Shown: positions 20,071 to 29,299 of the stretch, piece by piece
How the letters are laid out: every line of letters begins with the position of its first letter
Position numbering within the stretch: the stretch's first letter is position 1
Assembly: GCF_011378715.1 (NCBI RefSeq)
Contig: NZ_WTKU01000002.1
Location: 273,852 to 337,851, forward strand
DNA length: 64,000 nt
Origin: Psychromonas sp. SA13A
Lineage (GTDB): Bacteria > Pseudomonadota > Gammaproteobacteria > Enterobacterales > Psychromonadaceae
Reading direction: 5' to 3'
The notes under the pieces: generated by a model
Database searches by the model: none
The model's input: only the letters and a program-made list of their open reading frames with translations
Told to the model about the DNA's origin: nothing
Translations under genes and position numbers: made by a program

Positions 20071-21765
20071 TTAGTCTGCGCTGGAAAAGGCTTTTACGGG
20101 TAAATGAATGGTTATTAGGGTGCCGGGGTAAGAGGTCTTCAAGTTTGTTAACCTTGTTGCCGATTGCTGATGCTGGTCTGCTTGTACTTCTCGGGTTTGT
20201 ATTCTTATTTTTCCACCCAATGCACTGGTCCGTTCTTTGATCCCCTTAAGCCCTTGCCCCTTATTTTGCCATTGTTCAGGCAATCCGATCCCATTGTCTC
20301 GTAATTCTAAGGTAAACACTTCACCGGGTAATAAACTTAATTGCACTTCACTTGCCTGCGCATGTTTACTGACATTGTTTAATAATTCCTGCACAATTCG
20401 ATATAGCGTAACAGCGGTAATATCATCAAGTTTAGTGGCAGATAAACCAAAATTTAGTTTAAAATCAATACGTCTATCGGCAAAGCGCATTTCTGCACTT
20501 AGTTGTCTAATGGCATCTTCTAAGCCTAATTCATCAAGGGAATGAGGGCGCAACTGAGTTAATAGTTGCCGAGTAGAGCTGTGAATTCTTAATGCTAATG
20601 TGTTAATCGTGGTTGCGATATCTTGACTATTTTTATCCTGGCTTACTTTGCCTGCAAGCATTGCTTGGATTTGAATCGCTGTAATATTTTGGCCGATTTC
20701 ATCATGTAATTCACGAGCCACAGACTTGCGAATATTTTCTTCCGCTTGAACTAGTTGCTGTGTTAACTGTTGCTTATTAGAAAGCTCCATTGCTAAATCA
20801 CAGTTCACCCGTTGTAGTTGTTCAGATAATAAATACTGTCTGCTGATGGCGATCCCTAAACCTAATCCAACTAGCGCTTGGCTAGTCATAAAAATTTGTA
20901 ATTCTTGATCCGACTCAAAGGTGCCTGTGATTTGTCTCGCGGTAGTTAACAGTATGCTGTTAATCACACCCGCTAATACACCACCTTGCCAACCGTATTT
21001 GTAGGCCATAAAAATGTTTGGTAATAATATAATTAACAGTACCAAGGGTTTCATTGTTTCTAATAGCGTTAATTCTGCAACCAGGCCGATACTAAAAAAG
21101 CCTATTCCCCAGATGATGGCAGAGGGGCGCAAGCGGATCTCTTGATGGATCAGAATAGGACTTAAAGGTAACCACAATTTATGTTGAAGATAGTCATAAA
21201 GCAGGTATAAAAACGGGGCTAACAAAATCCCGCCTGTTAATGCGGAAATGGTCGCTGAAAATACATAACTAAAGGGCAAGTTTAAGGGTTTCGCAAGTAG
21301 TAAAAGGGCTAAGCCACAAACTAAACTGTAAAGGATAGTAACGGCAGATAGCGCAAGCAACTTTTGCCAATAGGTCTCTAAATGCTTCCAATAGTGACTA
21401 AACGGTATGGCAATAATATAGGGTAAAAAAACAAACATGAATAATAAGTTTTCGTGTTCACTTTCTCCCAAGAGATAAAGTAAACTAGCAACAATAAACA
21501 ATTCACTCATCATAAAAAGATGCCACAAACTACGCGGCGCGAGGGTGAATGTGATTAATTTTAACCCTGTAGGTAGCAATAAACCCGCTAATAAAATATC
21601 TGGCGATAAATAACGGCTAATGTTCCATAAACAAAACCAGCTAATGCTATAAATTAAAAAGCTAAATATATAAACAAAAGCGAGCTTAGAGAGGCTGTGT
21701 TCACCAATGATGTAATTGTTGAACACATCTTGATTGGTCTCAGTTAGAGGGGACTTAATCGCCAT
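20071..21765 (-). CDS. uhpB: sensor histidine kinase UhpB
   Basis: 564 residues. The first ~300 residues form a MASE1-type membrane sensor domain with about eight helices. A coiled linker (SEQLQRVNCDLAMELSNK) leads to a HisKA_3 dimerisation domain with phospho-accepting His in VARELHDEIGQN (about 353). The HATPase domain follows, with an N-box ELLNNVSKHAQ and G-box GQGLKGIKER. This is the NarX/UhpB kinase class. It starts 4 bases after the uhpA stop, so the two are translationally coupled. Confidence 0.92.
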   Translation of the reverse strand: MAIKSPLTETNQDVFNNYIIGEHSLSKLAFVYIFSFLIYSISWFCLWNISRYLSPDILLAGLLLPTGLKLITFTLAPRSLWHLFMMSELFIVASLLYLLGESEHENLLFMFVFLPYIIAIPFSHYWKHLETYWQKLLALSAVTILYSLVCGLALLLLAKPLNLPFSYVFSATISALTGGILLAPFLYLLYDYLQHKLWLPLSPILIHQEIRLRPSAIIWGIGFFSIGLVAELTLLETMKPLVLLIILLPNIFMAYKYGWQGGVLAGVINSILLTTARQITGTFESDQELQIFMTSQALVGLGLGIAISRQYLLSEQLQRVNCDLAMELSNKQQLTQQLVQAEENIRKSVARELHDEIGQNITAIQIQAMLAGKVSQDKNSQDIATTINTLALRIHSSTRQLLTQLRPHSLDELGLEDAIRQLSAEMRFADRRIDFKLNFGLSATKLDDITAVTLYRIVQELLNNVSKHAQASEVQLSLLPGEVFTLELRDNGIGLPEQWQNKGQGLKGIKERTSALGGKIRIQTREVQADQHQQSATRLTNLKTSYPGTLITIHLPVKAFSSAD

Positions 21766-21769
21766 TTAC

Positions 21770-22396
21770 TTATTCTGCCAATAGTTTATGCCGAAGTGCA
21801 AAACGAATTAGATCAACATTATTTTGAAGGTCTAGCTTACTAAGAATATTCGCTCTATGTACGTGTATAGTTTTGTGGCTAATGAAAAGCTCATTTCCAA
21901 TATTTTTTACATCTTTACCTTGAATCAGGTGATTAAATACTTCTGTTTCGCGCTTTGTTAACGCATTCAATGGTGATGGTGTTGCTGCGGCATTACTTAA
22001 GTTAAATAATGCATCCGCGCATAAATAACGATCACCTTTAGCCACGGTTCGGATCGCCGCAACTAATTCTCCTGGTCCACAACGTTTCGATAAATATCCG
22101 CTGGCACCAGCTTCAATAGCTTGGCTAACAAAGGAAGCTGAGTCATAAATAGATAAAATAATGGCTTTAAAATTTGGTTGTACTTTGCGTAACTTACCCA
22201 ATAGCACTAGGCCACTTTCGTCGGGCATTGAAATATCAATAACAGCAACATCTAATGTAGTATTCGCGAGTGCTTGGTAAGCATCTAAAGCACAACCATA
22301 TTGGCTATGTACTTGTATATCTGGTTCAACACTCAATAATTGGGCAAAGCCAGAACGTACCATAATATGATCATCAACTAACGCGACGGAAATCAT
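21770..22396 (-). CDS. uhpA: response regulator UhpA (LuxR/FixJ family)
   Basis: 208 residues. Receiver domain with acidic pocket VDDH (about 8-11) and phosphorylation Asp in VAVIDISMPDESG (about 54), plus the conserved Lys in YLSKRCGPGELV. The C-terminal HTH is LTKRETEVFNHLIQGKDVKNIG. In the Uhp pathway UhpC and UhpB control its phosphorylation, and it activates the hexose-phosphate transporter gene. Here the natural target is afuABC. First gene of the minus-strand block. Confidence 0.92.
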   Translation of the reverse strand: MISVALVDDHIMVRSGFAQLLSVEPDIQVHSQYGCALDAYQALANTTLDVAVIDISMPDESGLVLLGKLRKVQPNFKAIILSIYDSASFVSQAIEAGASGYLSKRCGPGELVAAIRTVAKGDRYLCADALFNLSNAAATPSPLNALTKRETEVFNHLIQGKDVKNIGNELFISHKTIHVHRANILSKLDLQNNVDLIRFALRHKLLAE

Positions 22397-22843
22397 CTAA
22401 AACCCTTGTAATAAAAACATCTAAAGTGCGTAGGTTACTGCAAGCTTATTGATCCAGCCTAAGCTTGTAGTACCACGGGAGTTTGTTAATGCAATCAGTT
22501 GTAAATTAAGGAATAGTAACTGATATTATTTTTTCAGAGTTTAACCTAACTACAGATTAGTTAAGTGATGTTTCATCATAGAAATTAAATTTTTAATGCT
22601 AATTTTTTATTGTTAGCCATAAAAAATCAAAGTTATTGCGCTCATAATAGTTGCAGTACTCATAATAGTTACTCTGCTTAGATTACAATGCTAAGAATAA
22701 GTGCAAGACTCAAGTTTAGCTGCAATGTTAGATGACTGTCCAAAGCGTCTGTGTTTCAATATTCACAAAACATTAAATATAAAAAGTAAAAACAAAGACA
22801 AGCTAAATAGAAATTAAATTGATACATAACAGAAGAGGTTGCC
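22397..22843. promoter_or_regulatory. divergent intergenic region uhpA / ROK kinase
   Basis: 447 bases without a gene, holding promoters for both directions. A 12-base direct repeat CTCATAATAGTT occurs at 22641-22652 and 22659-22670, 18 bases apart, which would put two protein sites on nearly the same face of the helix. I could not link it to a regulator. Confidence 0.4.
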
Positions 22844-23713
22844 ATGAAGTTATTTGGTGCAATAGAAGCAGGTGGTACAAAATTTGTTTGTGCAATAGGT
22901 ACTGAACAAGGCAACATTTTAGAAAAAGTAATTATTCCAACATCCACTCCAGATGAGACCCTTGCGCAAGTGATCGCTTTTTTTAAAGATAAACCTATTC
23001 AAGCATTAGGTGTTGGCTCTTTTGGTCCAATTGACCCTAACCTTGATTCACCCACCTATGGATACATTACAAAAACACCCAAGCCAAATTGGAGCGACTA
23101 CAACTTAATAGGCGTATTGAAACAACACTTTGATTTACCCATCGGCTTCGATACCGACGTTAATGGTGCCGCGCTTGGTGAGCTAAATTGGGGTGCAGCA
23201 AAAGGGTTATCATCTTCATTGTACATTACTGTTGGTACAGGGATTGGTGCTGGCGCGGTGATCGAAGGTAACAGGGTGCATGGTTTATTACATCCTGAAA
23301 TGGGCCATATTTCTGTGAGAAGACATCCTGATGATAATTATCAAGGTACTTGTCCATTTCACGGTGATTGTCTTGAGGGATTAGCAGCAGGGCCCGCTAT
23401 AGAAAAGCGTTGGGGTGAGTTAGCAAATACATTACCCGTTGAACATCAAGCTTGGGAAATGGAGGCTTATTACTTAGCACAAGCGCTGGTTAATTATATT
23501 CTCATCCTCTCCCCAGAAAAGATAATTATGGGGGGTGGAGTAATGAAGCAAACCCATTTATTCCCTTTAATCAGACAAAAAGTGAAAGAAATGTTGAACG
23601 GTTATGTTAGTAAAGCAGAAATTTTGACGCATATTGATCAATATATAGTACCTCCACTATTGGGTGATAATGCTGGTATATGCGGCGGTATTGCACTTGC
23701 AATTAAAGCTTAA
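22844..23713 (+). CDS. ROK family sugar kinase (fructokinase-like)
   Basis: 289 residues. ATP-binding AIEAGGTKFVCAIG at the N-terminus, catalytic Asp in GFDTDVNGAALGE (about 104), phosphate loop TVGTGIGAG and the ROK zinc motif from MGHISVRRH through CPFHGDCLEG. These match the fructokinase branch (ScrK/GmuE) better than NagK or glucokinase. It phosphorylates a hexose in the cytoplasm. AAGAGG precedes the start. The neighbouring hexose-phosphate import block suggests a shared role in sugar entry, though it is divergent. Confidence 0.85.
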   Translation: MKLFGAIEAGGTKFVCAIGTEQGNILEKVIIPTSTPDETLAQVIAFFKDKPIQALGVGSFGPIDPNLDSPTYGYITKTPKPNWSDYNLIGVLKQHFDLPIGFDTDVNGAALGELNWGAAKGLSSSLYITVGTGIGAGAVIEGNRVHGLLHPEMGHISVRRHPDDNYQGTCPFHGDCLEGLAAGPAIEKRWGELANTLPVEHQAWEMEAYYLAQALVNYILILSPEKIIMGGGVMKQTHLFPLIRQKVKEMLNGYVSKAEILTHIDQYIVPPLLGDNAGICGGIALAIKA

Positions 23714-23807
23714 ATATTTTTGACTGAAGTTAGCCATGTAAATAATTAAGCCTTAAATTGCTAAGCAAGCATTAAAAAGAGAGTTAATCTTCTTTTATTT
23801 CCGCTCT

Positions 23808-25535
23808 TTACTGATCTTTTGCTGCAGACTTAAGGATCAGACTGTTTGCGCTATTTTTAATAAAATGGATAAAGCAGTCTGCCATTGAATGTTGAGTAAT
23901 AATTCCTTCACCTTCCATCATAGTCAATGCATCGTAGCCTTCTTTACCTTTCATGGTATAAGCGGAAGAACTGCCATAATAAAAGCTTTCATGGTCAATC
24001 TGTTGCCAACCGTTAGCTTTTGTATAGATAAACAGTTTAGCAATACGTTGACCCGTAGGCCGTTCATTATAATAGCGAAAACTCAGGTTATGAGTATAAG
24101 GATAACTTCCAGACCCGCTTCCCATGACTCCATTATTGGTCGCATTATTAATTGCACCCTCTAAAGCCTGCGCAATATATTTCCCCTTGATACGATAAAC
24201 ACCAGTAGGCACAACAAAAGGCAGCAACTTACCTGCAATATCTGCTACTGAAATATTACCGCTGTTTAAAGATGACCTTACGCCACCCGCATTATGGATT
24301 GCAAAATCAACTTGATGCCCATTATGATTCATCATATGAACAAATGACTCTGCAACTAGAGGCGCAATATCGCTTCCTCCTTGCACATCTGGTATACGAA
24401 TATGCCGCATATTCTCAGCGATGGTTGCAATCACGGTACTTTGTAACTCACGGACTCTGGGGATATATTTATCAAGTAGCAAACTTTGCAGTTGTAGATC
24501 TTTTTTACACACGACCACATTTTTATGTTGCGCAAGGTAAAGGCTGGCTTTGTTATAGAGTTGATCCTCATGAGTGCTTAACAGGGTTTTATCAGTACAT
24601 AACCGGCGACCTATTAATAACTCATTTTTTCCATTAAAAGCAGTGACTGAACCATCGGCGGCAAAGTCAATTTCACAATGGCCAAGCGCCTGTGAATGGC
24701 ATCCTGCTTGAACAATATAAGTATCATTAATTTTTAAACCGTACTCAGACTCTTTTTTAAACCCTAAATCACTTAAATCGCCCTGCAGAACATGAGTATG
24801 ACCTCCGACTATTAAACTAATACCATCTACTTTGTCTGCTAAATCACAATCACCCTGAAAACCTAGATGGCTTAATAATATTATTTTATTAATGCCCGTT
24901 GCTTGAATTGATTTAATAGTATTAATGGCTGTTTGGTAAGAATCAATAAAGGGTGTGTCTAAGTCTACATTTGCGATATCAGCCATCTTGTCGATTGAAA
25001 GCCCAAATATTGCAATCGGCTCGCCATCTACAATACGCGTGATCCACTGTGCAGTCTTATCCTTAGGTTGATAAGAGAGTAAGTTTGAACGACCATTTAA
25101 CCGATGAGACTTAGTGCTTAATTCGTTCGATAAATCCCAGTTACCCGCTAACAACGGAAACGTGATCCGATCCAAAAAGGTCGCAACTGGTTCGTTACCC
25201 ATATCTAATTCATGGTTGCCAATCGTCATCATATCAATACCTAATGCATTGAGCATTTCGGCATTCGCTTTGCCTTTAAACAAAGAAAAATACAATGTGC
25301 CTTGAAAACAATCGCCAGCATGCACAAATAAAAAATCTCGATTATGTGCTAATGCGTTAGTTTTAAGTTGTTTAACCCGCGTCGCGATCCGCGAAAAGCC
25401 ACCATTACTAACATACGGAGAGATCTTTTCCCCGTCGATATTAAGTTGTAACTGTAATGCCTGGGGTTCAAAGTAAGAGTGCGTATCATTGATATGTGCC
25501 AATGTTATTCTCACTGGCTTATTGTTTTTTATCAT
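23808..25535 (-). CDS. 5'-nucleotidase / UshA-type metallophosphatase
   Basis: 575 residues. N-terminal dinuclear metallophosphoesterase domain: AHINDTHSYFEP (metal D and H, about 13-24), HAGDCFQG, GNHELDMGN and GGHTHVLQGD. C-terminal nucleotide-specificity domain with NAGGVRSSL. The family hydrolyses 5'-nucleotides or UDP-sugars, usually in the periplasm. The N-terminus MIKNNKPVRITLAHIND has no signal peptide, which is unusual, and I found no upstream start in frame that would add one. Function could therefore be cytoplasmic. Convergent with the ROK kinase gene. Confidence 0.85.
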   Translation of the reverse strand: MIKNNKPVRITLAHINDTHSYFEPQALQLQLNIDGEKISPYVSNGGFSRIATRVKQLKTNALAHNRDFLFVHAGDCFQGTLYFSLFKGKANAEMLNALGIDMMTIGNHELDMGNEPVATFLDRITFPLLAGNWDLSNELSTKSHRLNGRSNLLSYQPKDKTAQWITRIVDGEPIAIFGLSIDKMADIANVDLDTPFIDSYQTAINTIKSIQATGINKIILLSHLGFQGDCDLADKVDGISLIVGGHTHVLQGDLSDLGFKKESEYGLKINDTYIVQAGCHSQALGHCEIDFAADGSVTAFNGKNELLIGRRLCTDKTLLSTHEDQLYNKASLYLAQHKNVVVCKKDLQLQSLLLDKYIPRVRELQSTVIATIAENMRHIRIPDVQGGSDIAPLVAESFVHMMNHNGHQVDFAIHNAGGVRSSLNSGNISVADIAGKLLPFVVPTGVYRIKGKYIAQALEGAINNATNNGVMGSGSGSYPYTHNLSFRYYNERPTGQRIAKLFIYTKANGWQQIDHESFYYGSSSAYTMKGKEGYDALTMMEGEGIITQHSMADCFIHFIKNSANSLILKSAAKDQ

Positions 25536-25937
25536 AAACCTTCATTTTTATAATTTAAATCTAAGTACTGTTTCATTTGATAGTAACGTATTAATCGTGA
25601 CAATATTATTAATATGTTTTTACTGTATGTTTTTTGCTTAACCTATATTTAATTAAATCACACTCTACCAATAATAATAAACTAATCAATTGAATAGGTA
25701 GCACTAAGCTTATATTGGCAAAATATACATGGGTTTTACATTGTAAATTTTTATGCGTGATGTGTTTTATATGAGGGGGATATTAACTAAAGTAGAGGGG
25801 GTTACTGGTTTAAGTGCGAGGGGGCGAAAAACCAATTATTATCCACTTACTTACAGTGTAGATATTGTATCGATATTGGTGAACAGCAAGGAACGGTATT
25901 ATTTAGAGTCTAATAAAATCCCCATTTATATCTGGCT
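25536..25937. other. gene-free stretch
   Basis: About 400 AT-rich bases between the nucleotidase promoter and the CMD terminator. It contains a 62-codon open frame (25753-25941) that lacks a ribosome binding site and any recognisable protein character. I see nothing else. Confidence 0.5.
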
Positions 25938-25975
25938 ATAAAAAAGGGTACTTGTTGATAACAACAAGTACCCTA
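25938..25975 (-). terminator. intrinsic terminator after the CMD gene
   Basis: Perfect 12-bp stem GGGTACTTGTTG/CAACAAGTACCC with a 4-base loop (25946-25973). On the minus strand it is followed by a run of T's, so it terminates the gene ending at 26022. Confidence 0.85.
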
Positions 25976-26021
25976 AAACTAAAGCAATAGTTTGCTAAGT
26001 TTCAAACCGTTAACGTTGTAA

Positions 26022-26570
26022 TTACTTCTTCCAAGCAAATGACTCAAACATTGGATCGACTGGCGTTTCTGCAACATGGTTGACATAGTTACTGATCACT
26101 TTTTGAGATAAACCAAGTATAACTTCTAATACTTGTTGCTGACCGTAACCTGCTGAGAAGAATGCTTCCATTGCAGCTGCTGGCACATTACCACGGTCAC
26201 GTACCATGCTTAATGTGAAGTCTTTTAATGCTTGTAGTTTTGCAGTTGGCAAAGCAGTGTCATTACGTAAAGCGTCTGTAATGGCTGCATCTACTTTCAT
26301 TGAATGCGCGATTGCTGTGTGTGCAGGAACACAGTAATGACATTCATGTTCTACATTGATTGTTTGCCATACAACCGTTAGCTCTTCTGCATTAAAAGAA
26401 GTGTTTGTAAATAATTCATTAAGCTGAGTGTAGGCTTTTAAAAGATTTGGAGATTCAGCCATTGTGCCAAAAAGATTAGGCACAACGCCCATTTGTTTAA
26501 CTGCACCTTCAAGAATTGCTTTACTGTCTGCTGGAGCCGTTTCTACTGTATGGATTTTAAATTCGCTCAT
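26022..26570 (-). CDS. carboxymuconolactone decarboxylase / AhpD-like family protein
   Basis: 182 residues, all helical. The AhpD-type redox motif is ECHYCVPAHTAIAHS (about residues 75-89), a CxxC-like pair ExxxC-xx with His downstream. Members of this family reduce peroxides or act on lactones. Two copies of a TetR-type palindrome lie upstream, and the TetR gene is 447 bases further upstream on the same strand. The link to the regulator suggests a role in electrophile or peroxide stress (inference). Confidence 0.85.
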   Translation of the reverse strand: MSEFKIHTVETAPADSKAILEGAVKQMGVVPNLFGTMAESPNLLKAYTQLNELFTNTSFNAEELTVVWQTINVEHECHYCVPAHTAIAHSMKVDAAITDALRNDTALPTAKLQALKDFTLSMVRDRGNVPAAAMEAFFSAGYGQQQVLEVILGLSQKVISNYVNHVAETPVDPMFESFAWKK

Positions 26571-26660
26571 TCTTTTACTCTCTCTAGTGATGAATCATTA
26601 TCGAAATTAGTTTTTAATGAGAAGTTCATTCTCTTAAGTGAGACTACTATAAACGCTCAT

Positions 26661-26695
26661 GAACGATTGTTCAAGCCGGTTCTGAACAATCGTTC
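26661..26695. promoter_or_regulatory. double TetR-type operator before the CMD gene
   Basis: GAACGATTGTTC at 26661-26672 and its exact reverse complement GAACAATCGTTC at 26684-26695, centres 23 bases apart, about 90-125 bases before the CMD start. Confidence 0.65.
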
Positions 26696-26958
26696 AAATT
26701 AAGGGGGCAAAACATACTTATTTATCGTTTTATTTGCATTTTAATTCGCATCCATATTGTAATAAGTATAAAAATGCTAATTGGTTCGAGATAAATACGT
26801 TGGGGTTTAAGTTATGAGCTTAAGTAAAATGCAGTGGGGATTAGTTCGCTAATGTAGTTTAAGGCATCTTAATATTATTTAAGGTAGTTGATATAGTTAA
26901 ATATAGTTGAATATAGTTAAATGTATTGGGAGTACTTAAAAAATAAGTGCTGTAGTGT
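26696..26958. other. gene-free stretch between CMD promoter and tetR terminator
   Basis: AT-rich. It contains short near-repeats of TATAGTTGAATATAGTTAAAT around 26888-26922 written here as the unit ATATAGTTRAAT. No gene or known motif seen. Confidence 0.4.
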
Positions 26959-26991
26959 AAAAAGCCCGTTTAATTACTAAACAGGCTTTAA
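26958..26991 (-). terminator. intrinsic terminator after tetR
   Basis: On the minus strand: AGCCTGTTTA, five-base loop region, TAAACGGGCT and TTTTT. It lies 26 bases past the stop of the TetR gene. Confidence 0.8.
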
Positions 26992-27016
26992 TGAACTTTA
27001 AAAGTTTATGCGCATA

Positions 27017-27607
27017 TTAATGGAAAGGTGCACCCACAAATATTTGATCAATAAACTTGTTAACTATTTCTTTGTTATTGTTTAACCGAGCATAAGTTCT
27101 TAACCCGATGATTTGTACTTGCAGATAGCTTGCGAGTTCCATTGCATCTTTGCTTTGGTCTAACTCATCGGCATCAATAGCATCTGTAATAATGCCAGCC
27201 AGTCTATTTTCTATATTAGAGAGTATTTTTTTTACTTCATCTAAAAGCTCTTTGTTATCACTTTCAGTTAATTCAGACAGCGACTTTACAATCATGCACA
27301 TACAACTAGGTTTACCATCTAGATTATCTATAATAAGTTTCTTAATAAATAATTTTAGACCTGTTAATGGCGTTGCAGATTGATCTAAACAATCTTGTAA
27401 TAAGTTACCTGTTTGTGCAGCGTAGTGATTTATTGCTTCTTTGAATAAATTGTCTTTACTGCCAAAAGTTGCGTATATGCTACCTGGACGAAGGTCAATA
27501 GCCGTTTGTAAGTTACGCATAGATGTTCCATGGTAACCTTTTTCCCAGTACAAATTAGTCGCTTTTTCAATGACCTCTGTACGATCAAACTTAGCATTTT
27601 TACTCAT
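27017..27607 (-). CDS. TetR family transcriptional regulator
   Basis: 196 residues. N-terminal HTH: VIEKATNLYWEKGYHGTSMRNLQTA, then the recognition helix LRPGSIYATFGSKDNLF (about residues 34-50). This is the NemR/AcuR-like TetR group, which often respond to electrophiles. A cysteine pair in KPSCMCM (about residues 100-106) could be a redox or electrophile switch (inference). Its own promoter and those of the CMD and GST genes carry GAACNNNNGTTC, which suggests autoregulation and a small regulon. Confidence 0.88.
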   Translation of the reverse strand: MSKNAKFDRTEVIEKATNLYWEKGYHGTSMRNLQTAIDLRPGSIYATFGSKDNLFKEAINHYAAQTGNLLQDCLDQSATPLTGLKLFIKKLIIDNLDGKPSCMCMIVKSLSELTESDNKELLDEVKKILSNIENRLAGIITDAIDADELDQSKDAMELASYLQVQIIGLRTYARLNNNKEIVNKFIDQIFVGAPFH

Positions 27608-27630
27608 ATCGATTTCTTAAATTAATAATA

Positions 27631-27642
27631 GAACACTCGTTC
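27631..27642. promoter_or_regulatory. GAACACTCGTTC, probable TetR autoregulatory operator
   Basis: Same half-sites as the palindromes before the GST and CMD genes, centred about 30 bases before the tetR start codon. Confidence 0.6.
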
Positions 27643-28090
27643 ATTATACATTAACAAATTAATCTTGCCATGCTCTTTGTTCATGATTTACTTTTTACCT
27701 GCTAAATTAAATTTACTCAAATGACTCTATATTTTAATCAATAACTGCACTTTAGTGATCTTTAGCTAATCATATTTTCTACCTATTTAAGTATTGTTTT
27801 GAAGTGAAAACGTTAAATGTATATATAAAGTCACATATTAATTATTTATATGTGACCTAGTAACCTGTGCTTGATGGTTGATAGGTGTAAGTTTTCAGTG
27901 CAGACAGTGATCCGTAAGTTGCATGTGTAGATCGTCGGAGTTGCTATAAAAAGGTTGAAAAATCATATTATGCTGACAGTGACTACATAACGTAGATGAT
28001 AGTCAAAATAGTTATTTAATGAAGATATGAGCCTGCTCTTTGTGTTTGCAAAATATTAGTTTAATTAGAGACAATCATAAGGAGAGTGCT
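27643..28090. other. gene-free divergent region tetR / hydrolase
   Basis: About 450 AT-rich bases holding promoters in both directions. No repeat, RNA or operator recognised beyond the palindrome at 27631. Confidence 0.4.
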
Positions 28091-29173
28091 ATGTACTTAA
28101 TTACTAATCGTAAATTATCTAAAGCAAGCAGTTTAAAATGCTTTGGTAAATCCCCTAATGTTAAAGGACCTAATGAATTACGTTTAGTTAGGGTCGATAA
28201 ATTAGACAACGGATGGAAAGTAGAACCGCTTGATGACAAACTAACTGCCAGTAAAGTCAAACAACTAAAATCAAAATATCACCTTGATATTGATATTGAC
28301 AAAGATTGGTATGCGAGCCTTGAAGTCGCCTGTGAACTCTTTGAACGTGCTAGCACAGAGCAAAAATCCATTTTATTTTTTGTACATGGTTATAACAATG
28401 ACGTTGAGGATGTTTTAAAAGCCGCCTATGAGATTGAATCTTTATACAATGTGATTGTTGTGCCATTTACTTGGCCTGCAAATGGAGGTGGTGTTATTTC
28501 AGGAACAGGCGCGTATCTTAGTGATAAATCTGATGCACGAGTTTCAGCTGGTGCACTTAATCGCACCATTGGCATTATTCAACAACTGCATTTGTTATTG
28601 ACACATTCTTTACAGCTTAGACGTCAAAAAGAGGCATTTAACAAACATCCGGATAACCCAAATGCGGAAGCTTCTCTTTTTACCAAATTAATGGCAGCAG
28701 ACTGCTCCGTTACAATCAATTTACTCTGTCACAGTATGGGGAACTACGTTCTAAAACATACGCTTTCAACCAGTGAAAACGAAACCTCAGGATTGGTGTT
28801 TGATAATATCTGCTTGGTTGCTGCTGATACTAACAATAAAGATCATGCTAATTGGGTAGAAAAACTTGATGTAAGGAAAAGAGTGTATGTTGTTATTAAT
28901 GAAAACGATTCTGCACTGAGAGCATCACGTATCAAACCGGGAAAAGAACAAAAAGCGCGATTAGGTGCGTATCTGAAAAAACTAAATAGTCCCAATGCCG
29001 CGTATATAGACGTTACCGATGTCAACGGCATTGGCACCGATCATACTTATTTTAAGGGAGAGTCGGTCAATGAAAACAATGCACTTAAGGTTATTTTTGA
29101 AGGTATGTTTAACGGAAAAGTCGTTGAATCCTTATTAGATTACCAAGTTGATATGAATACCTACAAGTTATAA
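28091..29173 (+). CDS. DUF900-type alpha/beta hydrolase
   Basis: 360 residues from the ATG at 28091 with AAGGAG before it. An in-frame ATG at 28040 has no binding site. The oxyanion-side motif ILFFVHGYNNDVEDV (about residues 98-112) and the nucleophile elbow LLCHSMGNYVLKHTL match the DUF900 group of cytoplasmic serine hydrolases. A candidate acid is in VAADTNNKDHANW and a late His in GIGTDHTYF. There is no signal peptide. Substrate unknown. Ended by a strong hairpin. Confidence 0.8.
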   Translation: MYLITNRKLSKASSLKCFGKSPNVKGPNELRLVRVDKLDNGWKVEPLDDKLTASKVKQLKSKYHLDIDIDKDWYASLEVACELFERASTEQKSILFFVHGYNNDVEDVLKAAYEIESLYNVIVVPFTWPANGGGVISGTGAYLSDKSDARVSAGALNRTIGIIQQLHLLLTHSLQLRRQKEAFNKHPDNPNAEASLFTKLMAADCSVTINLLCHSMGNYVLKHTLSTSENETSGLVFDNICLVAADTNNKDHANWVEKLDVRKRVYVVINENDSALRASRIKPGKEQKARLGAYLKKLNSPNAAYIDVTDVNGIGTDHTYFKGESVNENNALKVIFEGMFNGKVVESLLDYQVDMNTYKL

Positions 29174-29221
29174 TTGACTATCTGATCAGGTATAGCTTTC
29201 TGCATAGTTTTTTGTAAATAT

Positions 29222-29246
29222 AAAAGGCCACTCATTTGGCCTTTTT
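29222..29246. terminator. terminator between convergent genes
   Basis: AAAAGGCC and GGCCTTTTT arms with an 8-base loop. Symmetrical enough to serve the hydrolase gene and the 29300 gene on the other strand. Confidence 0.8.
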
Positions 29247-29299
29247 AATGTTTCATATATGAACTTTAGAACTAAGTGACTCTAAATCTCTGCTAATTA

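Noticed and set aside
25753..25941. 62-codon open frame
   Set aside because: No ribosome binding site, no recognisable protein character, and it runs into a terminator that belongs to the opposite strand.
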